This document shows positions 1-7,616 of a stretch of DNA of 16,106 bases, piece after piece. The notes below the pieces were generated by a model that saw only the letters and a list, made by a program, of their open reading frames with translations, was not told where the DNA came from and searched no databases. Origin of the DNA: Saprospiraceae bacterium (GTDB lineage: Bacteria; Bacteroidota; Bacteroidia; Chitinophagales; Saprospiraceae); the NCBI GenBank assembly GCA_013042795.1, contig JABDPK010000021.1, positions 1 to 16,106 of the forward strand. Direction: 5' to 3'. Each line of letters begins with the position of its first letter. Within the stretch, counting starts at the first letter, position 1. The position numbers and the translations under genes are program-made.

Positions 1-528
1 ACCATATACATTTTCAAATGTAGTAGATCCGTTTGTGGACCAGTTGATTTTATTGGGCAGAAGGTTTGGATTTGAAATGCTTGCTGAAAATTGTGCAGTG
101 GCTCCCATACAAACTTCCATATCACCCATTATGTCCGCACTGGGTGACATACAGGTAATCATATTCATATCAAGTACAGGAATATCATTATTCATGACTG
201 TAGCAAATGGCATCACACCATCGTAGGCATAACCTGTCAAACGATATTTACCCGGATTGAACGGGTCTTCCGGAATAACATGTCCATCTGTTACAAGGAT
301 ATCGGGGTCAATATTTGAATACAGGTTAGCCACATTTGAAACCGTCCAGGTCTCTTCTGAGCTACCACTGTTAACCGTTATCCTGAAAGCTACTGTCCCT
401 GCCTGCAGGGCATTATCGAAATGGCATGTGTACGAAACCTGAGAAAGCAAACCATTCGCCATCAGGAAGATGGCAAACAGTAAGCTGATGTTTCTCTTGG
501 CTAATTGTGTAAGCACTGGTCTAATCAT
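1..528 (-). CDS. Secreted multidomain surface protein, N-terminal part (runs off window)
   Basis: An open frame starts at ATG 526-528 and stays open for 176 codons to the left edge, so only the N-terminus is visible. Residues 1-30 form a signal peptide: a basic start (Arg3, Lys11, Arg12), a hydrophobic core at about 14-28 (SLLFAIFLMANGLL) and probable cleavage after the SQ at 29-30. The mature part is rich in Asn, Asp, Thr and Val. From about residue 137 the pattern EVCMGATAQFSAS followed by INWSTNG resembles the start of the Ig-like or PKD-like domains that recur in large Bacteroidota adhesins. By analogy it is a cell-surface or secreted protein, possibly ending in a T9SS sorting domain outside the window. 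It is divergent from the module-array gene across a 344-bp spacer. The specific function is unknown. Short plus-strand frames over this stretch are antisense shadows. Confidence 0.8.
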   Translation of the reverse strand, partial: MIRPVLTQLAKRNISLLFAIFLMANGLLSQVSYTCHFDNALQAGTVAFRITVNSGSSEETWTVSNVANLYSNIDPDILVTDGHVIPEDPFNPGKYRLTGYAYDGVMPFATVMNNDIPVLDMNMITCMSPSADIMGDMEVCMGATAQFSASISNPNLLPNKINWSTNGSTTFENVYG

Positions 529-562
529 CGATCTATGGTATTAAATAAATTCGTTTTTGCTC

Positions 563-600
563 AAAAGGAATATGGGCCCTGTTTAGGGTCCACACCTTTT
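563..600. promoter_or_regulatory. Nested terminator-like hairpin in a divergent spacer
   Basis: The outer arms AAAAGG (563-568) and CCTTTT (595-600) pair perfectly. Inside them, GGGCCCT (574-580) and AGGGTCC (585-591) form seven pairs, one of them G-T, around a GTTT loop. Unpaired bulges are 569-573 and 592-594. On the plus strand the T run continues to 601. The form is that of an intrinsic terminator, but no gene ends here. Its right edge is 72 bases and its left edge 35 bases upstream of the minus-strand ATG at 528, so it may be a leader structure or attenuator of that gene. The function is inferred from shape only. Confidence 0.45.
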
Positions 601-665
601 TCGTCGATGTACTAAGACCAACATCTATTCCAAAAAGCCTTTCATATTATATTTTAATTTAATGT

Positions 666-697
666 GATACACATTAGGATTATCTCTTATGTGTATC
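666..697. repeat. 9-bp perfect inverted repeat, 14-base spacer
   Basis: GATACACAT at 666-674 is the exact reverse complement of ATGTGTATC at 689-697. There is no T run after it, so it is more likely a protein-binding dyad or mRNA leader hairpin than a terminator. It lies 138 bases from the start of the minus-strand gene and 176 bases from the start of the plus-strand gene. No known operator is recognised. Confidence 0.4.
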
Positions 698-872
698 CGA
701 TTAGAAGCCAATACATAAGCTTTTTAGATGAAGTCAATATAATTCTAAAAAATTCTTAATATTTTGGAAAAGAAGCGTTGCAGAGTATTTGACTCATCAA
801 CTAAATCGAAGTGCGAAAGCAACGTTTTACCTTTAAATAAGGTATTAATGAATATAGTCTAATTCAAACATT

Positions 873-3800
873 ATGATTCGTAATCTAAGCGCTTTTTTCA
901 TACTCTTCCTGGGATCTGTTCATTTTCTCCATTCGACGGAATCTGATTTAGCTTGTTCCATTGACAAATTGAAAGTGGAAGCATTGCCATGTGATTCTAT
1001 GAACATATTTTTTGCTGAATTATCATTTGAAGTCGATGATCCGGGTGTTAATGGATTCCTGGTCAGAGGCAACGGTGTTGTTTATGATACATTTGAATAT
1101 GGAGAAGTCTCATATGAAATTGGTCCGCTCTCAGGTGACTGTTCTACCATTTACCAATTTACTGTGGAAGATATAGATGATCCGGATTGTGAAGCATACT
1201 ATGAATTTGACCTACCTGTTTGTTGTACACCACCAGAATGTAAAATTCAGGTTGATGATGTTGTTCAACTCGCATGTGACAGCAGTGGCTTCAGGCAAAT
1301 TCAATTTTCATTAATAACCGAGAATATTGGAAGCCTTGGTTTTGATGTCTTTTTCATGGGTGTTCCTATCGCACATTTCGATTATGGATTCAACAATTAT
1401 GTTATCTCAATACCAGGTAATGAATTCATCTCATTAAAAGTAGCTGACACTGAATTTCCTGACTGTTTTGACAAATGGATTATTGATGTTTCACCTTGTC
1501 TTGTTCCTGTCATTTGCAATTATAATGATTTTGACATCACACTTGAATTTGAATGCACCAGTGATACGACTTACAATGCTCTATTATTTGTTGCGTATAC
1601 AGGCACTGATGACAGCCTGTATGTCTATCTAGATGATCAGGCACCGGAATTGAGGGCTGTCAAGGACTTCCCTGTCATTTACCCGGACATACTGGTTTCA
1701 AATGAATTATATGTCTTTTATGCACATGAACAGGATAATCCTTTCTGTTTTAACGGCACTGAATGGAATGATCCGCCGGACTGTTCCAATTATACTGACT
1801 GTAAAATAACAGATGTATTTGCAGAATTACATGACTGCAATACCATCTCAAATATGCAGATGGTTGACATCGAATTCAATGTAGAAAACCCGGTTTCGGA
1901 TTCATTTATCATACAAGGGAATGGTGTCATTTTTGATACATTTACTTACGGTCAATTATTCTATACAGTTGGTCCCATTGAAGTCGACTGCCAGACGAAT
2001 TTTGAATTTATCGTTGTCGACCTGGAAGAACCGAATTGCATCGGTGAATTTGTTTTCCCTGAAGCTCCTTGCTGCGAATGTGAATATTATGATTTCGTTG
2101 TAGATCCCGGCAATTGCACAGGAGATGGACTTTATGAACTATATCTTGATTTTGAATATGAAAATGTCGTTGATGATTACTTTGATGTGTATAGTGACGG
2201 GCAATTTGTTGGTATTTACGCCTACGATGATCTCCCTATAACAATCGATGAATTTCCTGAATCAGAAAATACATTTGATATTATTACAATCTGCGATAAT
2301 GATAATCCCGATTGTTGTACAGACTTTGAATTTTCCGGGCCGGATTGTATGCAAGATGAATGCATGATCTCGAATGTATTTGCTGAAAGTACGCTTTGCA
2401 ACGATGCCGGCAATGTATTTGTTGACATTGAATTCATTGTCCAAAACCCGGGAAGCCAGGGATTTATGATTCTTGGAAACGGCGTTAATTATGGAAGCTA
2501 TCAATATGGTCTTGCAACATATACCGTCGGTCCTATTGATGGAGACTGTACAACGATATATGAATTTATTATACAGGATATTGAAAACCCTGACTGCTCA
2601 GACTTTTTTGAATTCGATGATCCGATATGTTGTGACTTAGAATGCGAGATATCAAATATCGTTGTGAACCCTGTCGAGTGTACTGGAGACGGCTTATTCT
2701 CTTTGTTCCTGAACTTCCAGTATGAAAATGTACAGGATAATATATTTTCTGTGTATTCAGGCAATACTTTTATTGGGACATACCTTTATTCCAGTCTGCC
2801 TGTCTTGATCCAGAGCTTTCCGGAAAGTGATAATGCATTAGATATCATAACTGTCTGTGCTGACAATAATCCTGATTGCTGCGAGACGATTGAATTCTCA
2901 GGATTGGACTGTATGGAAGATGATCCCGAATGCCTCATTTATGATCTGTCAGTTGATCCGATTCAATGTACCGGGGATGGTTTGTTTTCAATCTGGGTAG
3001 AATTTGCTTTCCAGAATCCGACGAATGACTTCTTTGATGTATTCTCGGGAGATCAAAATATCGGGACATATCCATTCAGCAATGTCCCACTCATCATTGA
3101 AGACTTTCCGGCAGGTGATGATGAAAATGAACTAATAACCATTTGTATAAATGACAACGAAATGTGTTGTGCTGAACTCGAATTCCAGGGACTGGAATGT
3201 GTCCAGGAATGTGCAATCTGGGATATCGTGGTTGATCCGATTGAGTGTACCGGTGACGGGCTCTACTCTATTGTACTGGATTTTGAATATGAATACAACA
3301 CCAATGATTTCTTTGAAGTCTTTTCTTCCGGAGTATATCTGGGTCTTTTTCCCTTTGAAAATTTGCCGGTAACAATATTGGATTTTCCCGAGCGGGATGC
3401 TGAGTATGATATCATAACTGTATGTCAGAACGACACAGATAACTGTTGTGCTTCACACGAATTCATAGGACTGGATTGTACTGAAGATCCAATATGCCTT
3501 ATATCAGATGTTGAAATTGAACTGGTTGAATGCACAGGTATTGGCACTTACTCAATGTACCTTAACTTCAGTTATGAAAACGTCACTAACAACTTTTTCG
3601 AAATTTTTTCGGATGGCAATTACGTCGGGACATATGCCTATGAAGATCTTCCTGTCTTGATCGAAGCTTTTCCCGAACGTGATGCAGAGTTTGATTTTAT
3701 AGTTATTTGTGACAATGACAATCCAGCCTGCTGTTCAGGATTTGAATTCCTTGGCTTAAATTGTGAAGAAGAAGAAAACTGTGAAATAACAGGAATATTT

Positions 3801-4871
3801 GCAGAAGCCGGCGAATGCAATGATGAAGGACTTGCATATGTAGATATAGAATTCGATGTCGATAATCCGGGAACTTTGGGATTTGTTATACGTGGAAATG
3901 GTGTATTGTATGATACTTTTGAATACGGCCAACTATTCTATACCGTGGGTCCGGTTGAAGGAGATTGTGAAACCTTATATGAATTCCTTGTTATTGATCT
4001 GGAAAATCCTGACTGCAGCAGCGAATATATTTTTGAGGAAGAAATCTGCTGTGAGATGGAAGAATGTATTATCTACGATGCCGCAGGAGAATATTATGAT
4101 TGTGACAGTACTACAAACCAATTCTTTGTTGACCTTGCTTTTGAATATGAGAATGTTGGAAACTCGGGCTTCACAGTCAGAGGTAATGGAGAAGTATATG
4201 ATACTTTCGAGTACGGTCAGGATTTCTATACCATAGGTCCTCTGGATGCTGATTGCGTGACGGTCTATGAGTTTATAATTTCAGATTTTGACAAGCCGGA
4301 TTGTTTTGATTTCTTCTTTTTTACAGAAGCTGTTTGTTGTGAAGAAGAAGTAGAATGCTCAATTGACGAGATAGACATTATTGCTGCCGATTGTATCGAT
4401 GATGTATACATTATTGAAATTGATGTGATGTATACGGGTATTGAAAATTCAGGATTTGACCTTTACCTGGATGAAGAATTTTATTCATTTCACCTGTTTG
4501 AAGACCTGCCTGTAGAAATTGAAGTATCTAAAAATGAATTTGAAGCACCTTTTTTAATGACTGTTTGTGAAAACGACAATGAGTCATGTTGCAACGATAT
4601 TCTTTTTGAATTTGAATTACCTGATGCGATTAATGTATTGCCTGAGGATAGTTTTAAGATAAGAAGTAATAAGCAGGAAATTTTTATAAAGACAGATCTG
4701 AACGATGCATTCAATGCATCTATCTTTTCAATTGAAGGAATGAAACTTCATTCGGAAGGGTTCAGAAATGAGTTATCTATCGGGACTGAAACTTATGGGG
4801 CAGGATTGTATATCCTTGTCATTGAATCAGCTTCAGGTGTATTTACCAAAAAAATTGTGATGATGCAATGA
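873..4871 (+). CDS. Giant acidic Cys-rich modular surface protein with T9SS sorting domain
   Basis: The product has 1332 residues. Residues 1-24 form a signal peptide (MIRN, then a hydrophobic core SAFFILFLGSVHFL). Residues 28-1251 are 13 consecutive modules of 90-97 residues, each opening with Cys and a second Cys 12-13 residues later. Two types are seen. Type A (modules 1, 4, 6, 11, 12) carries RGNG, YDTFEYG, YTxGP, GDC, NPDC and a terminal CC. Type B (modules 5, 7-10, 13) carries CTGDG, a FFxVFSDG-like stretch, LPV, FPE, an ND-rich loop before CC, and a final GLDC. Modules 2 and 3 are divergent. Residues 1252-1332 are a T9SS type A sorting domain ending GLYILVIESASG...KKIVMMQ. A hand count gives about 73 Cys. 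Lys and Arg are scarce outside the sorting domain. These facts imply export through Sec and T9SS and a disulfide-rich fibre or adhesin outside the cell. No enzymatic motif is recognised, and the module family could not be named. Confidence 0.9.
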   Translation: MIRNLSAFFILFLGSVHFLHSTESDLACSIDKLKVEALPCDSMNIFFAELSFEVDDPGVNGFLVRGNGVVYDTFEYGEVSYEIGPLSGDCSTIYQFTVEDIDDPDCEAYYEFDLPVCCTPPECKIQVDDVVQLACDSSGFRQIQFSLITENIGSLGFDVFFMGVPIAHFDYGFNNYVISIPGNEFISLKVADTEFPDCFDKWIIDVSPCLVPVICNYNDFDITLEFECTSDTTYNALLFVAYTGTDDSLYVYLDDQAPELRAVKDFPVIYPDILVSNELYVFYAHEQDNPFCFNGTEWNDPPDCSNYTDCKITDVFAELHDCNTISNMQMVDIEFNVENPVSDSFIIQGNGVIFDTFTYGQLFYTVGPIEVDCQTNFEFIVVDLEEPNCIGEFVFPEAPCCECEYYDFVVDPGNCTGDGLYELYLDFEYENVVDDYFDVYSDGQFVGIYAYDDLPITIDEFPESENTFDIITICDNDNPDCCTDFEFSGPDCMQDECMISNVFAESTLCNDAGNVFVDIEFIVQNPGSQGFMILGNGVNYGSYQYGLATYTVGPIDGDCTTIYEFIIQDIENPDCSDFFEFDDPICCDLECEISNIVVNPVECTGDGLFSLFLNFQYENVQDNIFSVYSGNTFIGTYLYSSLPVLIQSFPESDNALDIITVCADNNPDCCETIEFSGLDCMEDDPECLIYDLSVDPIQCTGDGLFSIWVEFAFQNPTNDFFDVFSGDQNIGTYPFSNVPLIIEDFPAGDDENELITICINDNEMCCAELEFQGLECVQECAIWDIVVDPIECTGDGLYSIVLDFEYEYNTNDFFEVFSSGVYLGLFPFENLPVTILDFPERDAEYDIITVCQNDTDNCCASHEFIGLDCTEDPICLISDVEIELVECTGIGTYSMYLNFSYENVTNNFFEIFSDGNYVGTYAYEDLPVLIEAFPERDAEFDFIVICDNDNPACCSGFEFLGLNCEEEENCEITGIFAEAGECNDEGLAYVDIEFDVDNPGTLGFVIRGNGVLYDTFEYGQLFYTVGPVEGDCETLYEFLVIDLENPDCSSEYIFEEEICCEMEECIIYDAAGEYYDCDSTTNQFFVDLAFEYENVGNSGFTVRGNGEVYDTFEYGQDFYTIGPLDADCVTVYEFIISDFDKPDCFDFFFFTEAVCCEEEVECSIDEIDIIAADCIDDVYIIEIDVMYTGIENSGFDLYLDEEFYSFHLFEDLPVEIEVSKNEFEAPFLMTVCENDNESCCNDILFEFELPDAINVLPEDSFKIRSNKQEIFIKTDLNDAFNASIFSIEGMKLHSEGFRNELSIGTETYGAGLYILVIESASGVFTKKIVMMQ
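954..4625 (+). repeat. Array of 13 tandem ~93-residue six-cysteine modules
   Basis: Module starts by residue are 28, 123, 215, 310, 403, 497, 591, 687, 780, 875, 970, 1065 and 1162, with the array ending at 1251. The order by type is A, divergent, divergent, A, B, A, B, B, B, B, A, A, B. Cys positions within a module are 1, 13, about 63, about 79, 90 and 91 in type A, and 1, 13, 72, 79, 80 and 90 in type B. Thus each full module has six Cys, including an adjacent Cys pair. Modules 2 and 3 keep only four, and module 13 has five. At DNA level the copies are clearly diverged, so this is an old protein-level repeat and not a recent DNA tandem duplication. Confidence 0.9.
4626..4868 (+). other. 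T9SS type A C-terminal sorting domain (residues 1252-1332)
   Basis: The last 81 codons encode a segment with no Cys and many more Lys and Arg residues than the array before it. Its pattern is typical of the Bacteroidota sorting domain: alternating strands (FKIRSN, EIFIKTD), an ASIFSIEGMKLH strand-turn, then GAGLYILVIES and a KKIVMMQ end. In characterised systems this domain directs passage through the outer-membrane T9SS channel, is cleaved, and the passenger is released or anchored to surface lipopolysaccharide. Here the role is assigned by family resemblance. Confidence 0.85.
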
Positions 4872-4889
4872 AACTAATTTCTTACTTTG
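4855..4889 (+). promoter_or_regulatory. Possible Bacteroidota-type promoter for the yciH-like gene
   Basis: TACTTTG at 4883-4889 resembles the -7 element TANNTTTG with one base missing, and TTG occurs at 4855-4857, about 25 bases upstream, slightly farther than the usual 17-23. It ends 16 bases before the ATG at 4906, which would give a very short leader. The upstream gene ends only 34 bases before, so read-through is an equally good explanation. Confidence 0.25.
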
Positions 4890-4905
4890 CGACTTTAGAT
4901 AAAGT

Positions 4906-5265
4906 ATGGAAGGAAACAAATTTAAAACACTGAATTGGGATGATTTTCAAAAAATGGGTAACCCGGAAAATGCACCCGAAGAACCCAAGGATAATAAAGT
5001 GGAAAGTAATAGCTTTTTATCAAGATCCAAGATTCGTGTGCACCTGGAAAAGAAAGGAAGAGGCGGTAAATCTGTTTCTATCGTCAGGGGAATTGAAATG
5101 ACCAATACGCTGATGAAAGACATCGAAAGAGGTTTGAAATCCTATTGTGGTGTTGGAGGAACTCAAAAGAATGGCGAAATCATTTTGCAAGGAGACCACA
5201 GGGATAAAATCATCACTTACCTGAAATCCAAAGGGGCAAAAGATATCAAAAAAGCCGGGGCCTAG
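4906..5265 (+). CDS. yciH: SUI1/eIF1-family translation factor-like protein (YciH)
   Basis: The 119-residue product has a variable, charged N-terminus (1-40) and a SUI1 domain from about 42 to 116. Diagnostic pieces are KKGRGGKSVSIVRGI at about 49-63, CGVGGTQKNGEI at about 81-92 and LQGDHRDKIITYL at about 94-106, all hallmarks of the eIF1/YciH family. In eukaryotes eIF1 binds the small ribosomal subunit near the P site and governs start-codon fidelity. Bacterial YciH is non-essential and thought to affect initiation fidelity or act under stress. The protein is cytosolic. It follows the module-array gene by 34 bases on the same strand. Its last 20 bases overlap the 3' end of convergent prmC. 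The family call is firm, and the exact cellular role in this organism is not established. Confidence 0.92.
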   Translation: MEGNKFKTLNWDDFQKMGNPENAPEEPKDNKVESNSFLSRSKIRVHLEKKGRGGKSVSIVRGIEMTNTLMKDIERGLKSYCGVGGTQKNGEIILQGDHRDKIITYLKSKGAKDIKKAGA

Positions 5266-6070
5266 AAAATTCGATTTTCAACATACGCCATTTATCCTGA
5301 AGATCTTTCCTGAATTCAAAATGATAAGCTTTAGTTTCCAGGATTTCTTTCAACTCTTCGTGATACAGGTCACTTGTTTCCATATATAGCTTTCCTCCTT
5401 TTGCACATTGTTTTTCTGCCTGCCCGATAATTCTTTTATAAAACACAAGCGGGTCATCCCCTTCCACGAACAATGCCTTTGCTGGTTCGTATCCAAGAAC
5501 ATTGTTATCCATCCTGGATCTTTCCTCTGGTAAAATATAGGGCGGATTACTCACCATGATATCGTAAAATATTTCTTCATCCAGATCTTCATCCAGGATG
5601 TTCGCTTCGATGATATCAAGATCAATGCCCAGGTTATCGGCATTACCACTGATTACCTGGCAGGCGCCGGCATCTATTTCAAGTGCAGTTCCTTTGGCGC
5701 TTTTTAATTTGCTTAATAAGCTGAGTATGATACATCCACTACCCGACCCTATATCCAATACCCTGTAAGGCATTGAATAAGAAACTTCGCTCAATATCCA
5801 ATGTACCAGTTCTTCAGTCTCAGGACGAGGTATAAGTACATGTTCGTTAACATAAAACCAGATCCCGTAGAAATAAGCGCTTTGACAAACGTATTGAACT
5901 GGAACTCCTGATATGAGTCTGTCGAGATCGCCTTCAAAATCCTTGATATCAATACCTCTCATGGCATCGGTATAATAAGCAGCTATATTGCCTGCTTCTC
6001 TCTCACCATACATCCCGGACAAGGCTTTACGGATCCTTTCTTTCATGCTAAAATCATTTCCTTTCAACAT
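5246..6070 (-). CDS. prmC: Peptide chain release factor N5-glutamine methyltransferase (PrmC/HemK)
   Basis: This cytosolic enzyme methylates the glutamine of the GGQ motif in release factors 1 and 2, using S-adenosylmethionine. The product is 274 residues, close to the usual 275-290. An N-terminal helical domain (about 1-75, with GVPVQYV at 55-61) is followed by IPRPETEELV at 80-89, SAM motif I VLDIGSGSGCI at 104-114, the acidic EID at 131-133 and the catalytic, substrate-binding VSNPPY at 173-178. The ATG at 6070 overlaps the upstream sulfotransferase gene by 17 bases. An in-frame ATG at 6046 (Met9, MKERIRKAL) would remove the overlap and fits the family's N-terminus equally well, with AAAGGA a little upstream. 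The two genes are probably co-transcribed. The 3' end overlaps the convergent yciH-like gene by 20 bases. Confidence 0.95.
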   Translation of the reverse strand: MLKGNDFSMKERIRKALSGMYGEREAGNIAAYYTDAMRGIDIKDFEGDLDRLISGVPVQYVCQSAYFYGIWFYVNEHVLIPRPETEELVHWILSEVSYSMPYRVLDIGSGSGCIILSLLSKLKSAKGTALEIDAGACQVISGNADNLGIDLDIIEANILDEDLDEEIFYDIMVSNPPYILPEERSRMDNNVLGYEPAKALFVEGDDPLVFYKRIIGQAEKQCAKGGKLYMETSDLYHEELKEILETKAYHFEFRKDLQDKWRMLKIEFSRPRLF

Positions 6071-7034
6071 AAACCGGGTAATTGAAATGATTAAAGTAAG
6101 ATCCTTTTAAAGTCCGTTTTGTTCTGTCCAATATCATATGTCTTTCAAGATTAAAAGACAGGCTATAATCAGCAGCTTCAGGTTGAATATCATAGGACAT
6201 TTTATCCGCTAGCTCAGGGATCGACTTATAAGTGGTATCCAATGCAGATCTGAGGCGATACATCAAACATGTAATATCATTCCTCTCCCTATCATCAAGC
6301 TGCTTAAATCTTCCGATACTTCCGGACTGAATGCTGGCCGTTTCCCTGTATTTCCATCCTTCCATATAATCATTAGGCAATTTTTGCTGATCTGGATCGA
6401 GCATCGAACTTTCAAAAGGTATTTCCATGAACTGACACAACTGCGGAACAATGGTCCCCGGATCAGTCACCAGGTTTTCATATTGAATGGTTAAACATGT
6501 AGGCTTATTAATGTACTCCAATCCAGCTGTTGTATTCAGCAAATAAATGACACAGGCATCATAGACATGCATACCCCGATTGATCAGTGATGCGATAGTA
6601 TCTTCATGATTTCTTACGATATGAATGACTTTCGATCCAGGAAATGACTTTAAAAACTTGTTGAAGCAAAAGACGTTAGACGGTGTTTTCTCAGCCCATA
6701 TCATTTTACTTTCTTCCTTCATCGACTTCATATAAAACACCTCTGCAAAATCAGGAAAGGAATTACTTGCATAAAGAAGCTGCTTCAATTCCTCATTTGA
6801 AATAGAGTATTCATTATCAATTATAATTCCCCTGAGATGATGCCAGCCAGCACTTCGGAGTCCTGCAAAATATTTCCTGAATAAGCGGGCTTTCTGTTTG
6901 CCCCATTTCTCATATAATTCTTCTTTTGAAAACAAGGCAGTCTCAGATCCACAAAAGACTTTACTATGCCTGTTCAGGATTCTCCTGAGTAGTGAACTTC
7001 CGGTACTTGGGCTTCCCCCGATTAATAAGGCCAT
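6054..7034 (-). CDS. Sulfotransferase-family protein (PAPS-dependent)
   Basis: The 326-residue product should transfer sulfate from PAPS to an acceptor hydroxyl or amine. The 5'-phosphosulfate loop is at the very N-terminus (IGGSPSTGSSLLRRIL, about 5-20). The 3'-phosphate site is the pattern IHIVRNHEDTIAS at 137-149, with Arg141 and Ser149 in the expected places. WAEKTPSN at 113-120 matches the conserved E-K-T/S-P element of Sulfotransfer_3-type proteins. No signal peptide or membrane segment is seen, so it is probably cytosolic. Homologues modify polysaccharides, lipids or small metabolites; the acceptor here cannot be read from sequence. It is the first gene of a minus-strand pair with prmC, overlapping it by 17 bases, and is divergent from cdd across 79 bases. 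Confidence 0.85.
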   Translation of the reverse strand: MALLIGGSPSTGSSLLRRILNRHSKVFCGSETALFSKEELYEKWGKQKARLFRKYFAGLRSAGWHHLRGIIIDNEYSISNEELKQLLYASNSFPDFAEVFYMKSMKEESKMIWAEKTPSNVFCFNKFLKSFPGSKVIHIVRNHEDTIASLINRGMHVYDACVIYLLNTTAGLEYINKPTCLTIQYENLVTDPGTIVPQLCQFMEIPFESSMLDPDQQKLPNDYMEGWKYRETASIQSGSIGRFKQLDDRERNDITCLMYRLRSALDTTYKSIPELADKMSYDIQPEAADYSLSFNLERHMILDRTKRTLKGSYFNHFNYPVYVERK

Positions 7035-7113
7035 ATTTGTAATGTAAAGGAAATATCAAAAGTGCAGATTATTTCGTTTTCTTTTATACCATATTTTATT
7101 TTAAATTGTATTG

Positions 7114-7599
7114 ATGAAAAAAGAGAAGTATAACTTTGAATGTGAGGTTTTTGATTCGATAGACTTATTACCAAAAGAAATACAACAACTTCTGGCGGTC
7201 GCTGAAGACCAATTAAACTATTCATATGCGCCGTATTCAAATTTCCTGGTCGGTGCAGCTGCACAATTGGAAAATGGTGAAATACATGCAGGATGTAACC
7301 AGGAGAATGCTTCCTATCCATTATGTATCTGTGCAGAACGCGTCGCTCTATATAATGTTGGATCTCGCCATAAAGACTTTATAATCACTGCCATGGCCAT
7401 CACTGCCCATAATCCCAGGAAAACGTTAAACGAACCTTGTATGCCATGTGGTGCCTGCCGACAGGTTATCCAGGAATTTGAGCAACGACAGAATAGTCCA
7501 ATGGATCTTTACCTCACGGGTGACTCGGGTAAAATCATCAAGATTGCAGGAATTAAGAACATACTTCCATTATCATTTAATATTAATAATTTGATTTGA
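7114..7599 (+). CDS. cdd: Cytidine deaminase
   Basis: This zinc enzyme of pyrimidine salvage converts cytidine and deoxycytidine to uridine and deoxyuridine. From ATG 7114 the product is 161 residues, a little longer than the roughly 130-residue homotetrameric class because of an N-terminal extension of about 25 residues. Substrate and family motifs are YAPYSNFLVGAA at 38-49 and NASYPLCICAE at 65-75. The catalytic zinc ligands and proton-shuttling Glu are in CAE (Cys73, Glu75) and PCGAC (Cys112, Cys115). The single-domain, all-Cys ligand set marks the tetrameric type. A TTG lies directly before the ATG in frame and gives a start three bases earlier, but ATG is preferred. The gene stands alone, divergent from the sulfotransferase gene and convergent with the FG-GAP lipoprotein gene. 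Confidence 0.95.
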   Translation: MKKEKYNFECEVFDSIDLLPKEIQQLLAVAEDQLNYSYAPYSNFLVGAAAQLENGEIHAGCNQENASYPLCICAERVALYNVGSRHKDFIITAMAITAHNPRKTLNEPCMPCGACRQVIQEFEQRQNSPMDLYLTGDSGKIIKIAGIKNILPLSFNINNLI

Positions 7600-7616
7600 G
7601 GAGGAACCACCTTCGC

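Larger units (their letters stand above)
529..872. other. 344-bp divergent spacer between two secreted-protein genes
   Basis: This AT-rich spacer separates two genes that are transcribed away from each other, so it should hold both promoters. No convincing ORF or RNA gene is seen. It holds a nested terminator-like hairpin (563-600) and a 9-bp inverted repeat (666-697), listed separately. The nearest match to a Bacteroidota -7 element (TANNTTTG) on the plus strand is TACCTTTA at 828-835, about 37 bases before the downstream ATG. It has one mismatch and no well-spaced -33 TTTG, so the promoter assignment is weak. No convincing -7 match was found on the minus strand. Confidence 0.5.

Noticed and set aside
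35..442. Two short plus-strand frames (35-226 and 257-442)
   Set aside because: They are antisense to a continuous minus-strand frame with signal peptide and domain-like sequence; no homology or start signals support them.
1921..4714. Several short frames on both strands within the module-array gene
   Set aside because: They recur because the repeats encode similar open shadows in other frames; compositions are atypical and all lie inside a well-supported CDS.
7111..7113. TTG as start codon of cytidine deaminase
   Set aside because: An ATG follows immediately in frame; the one-residue difference has no support.
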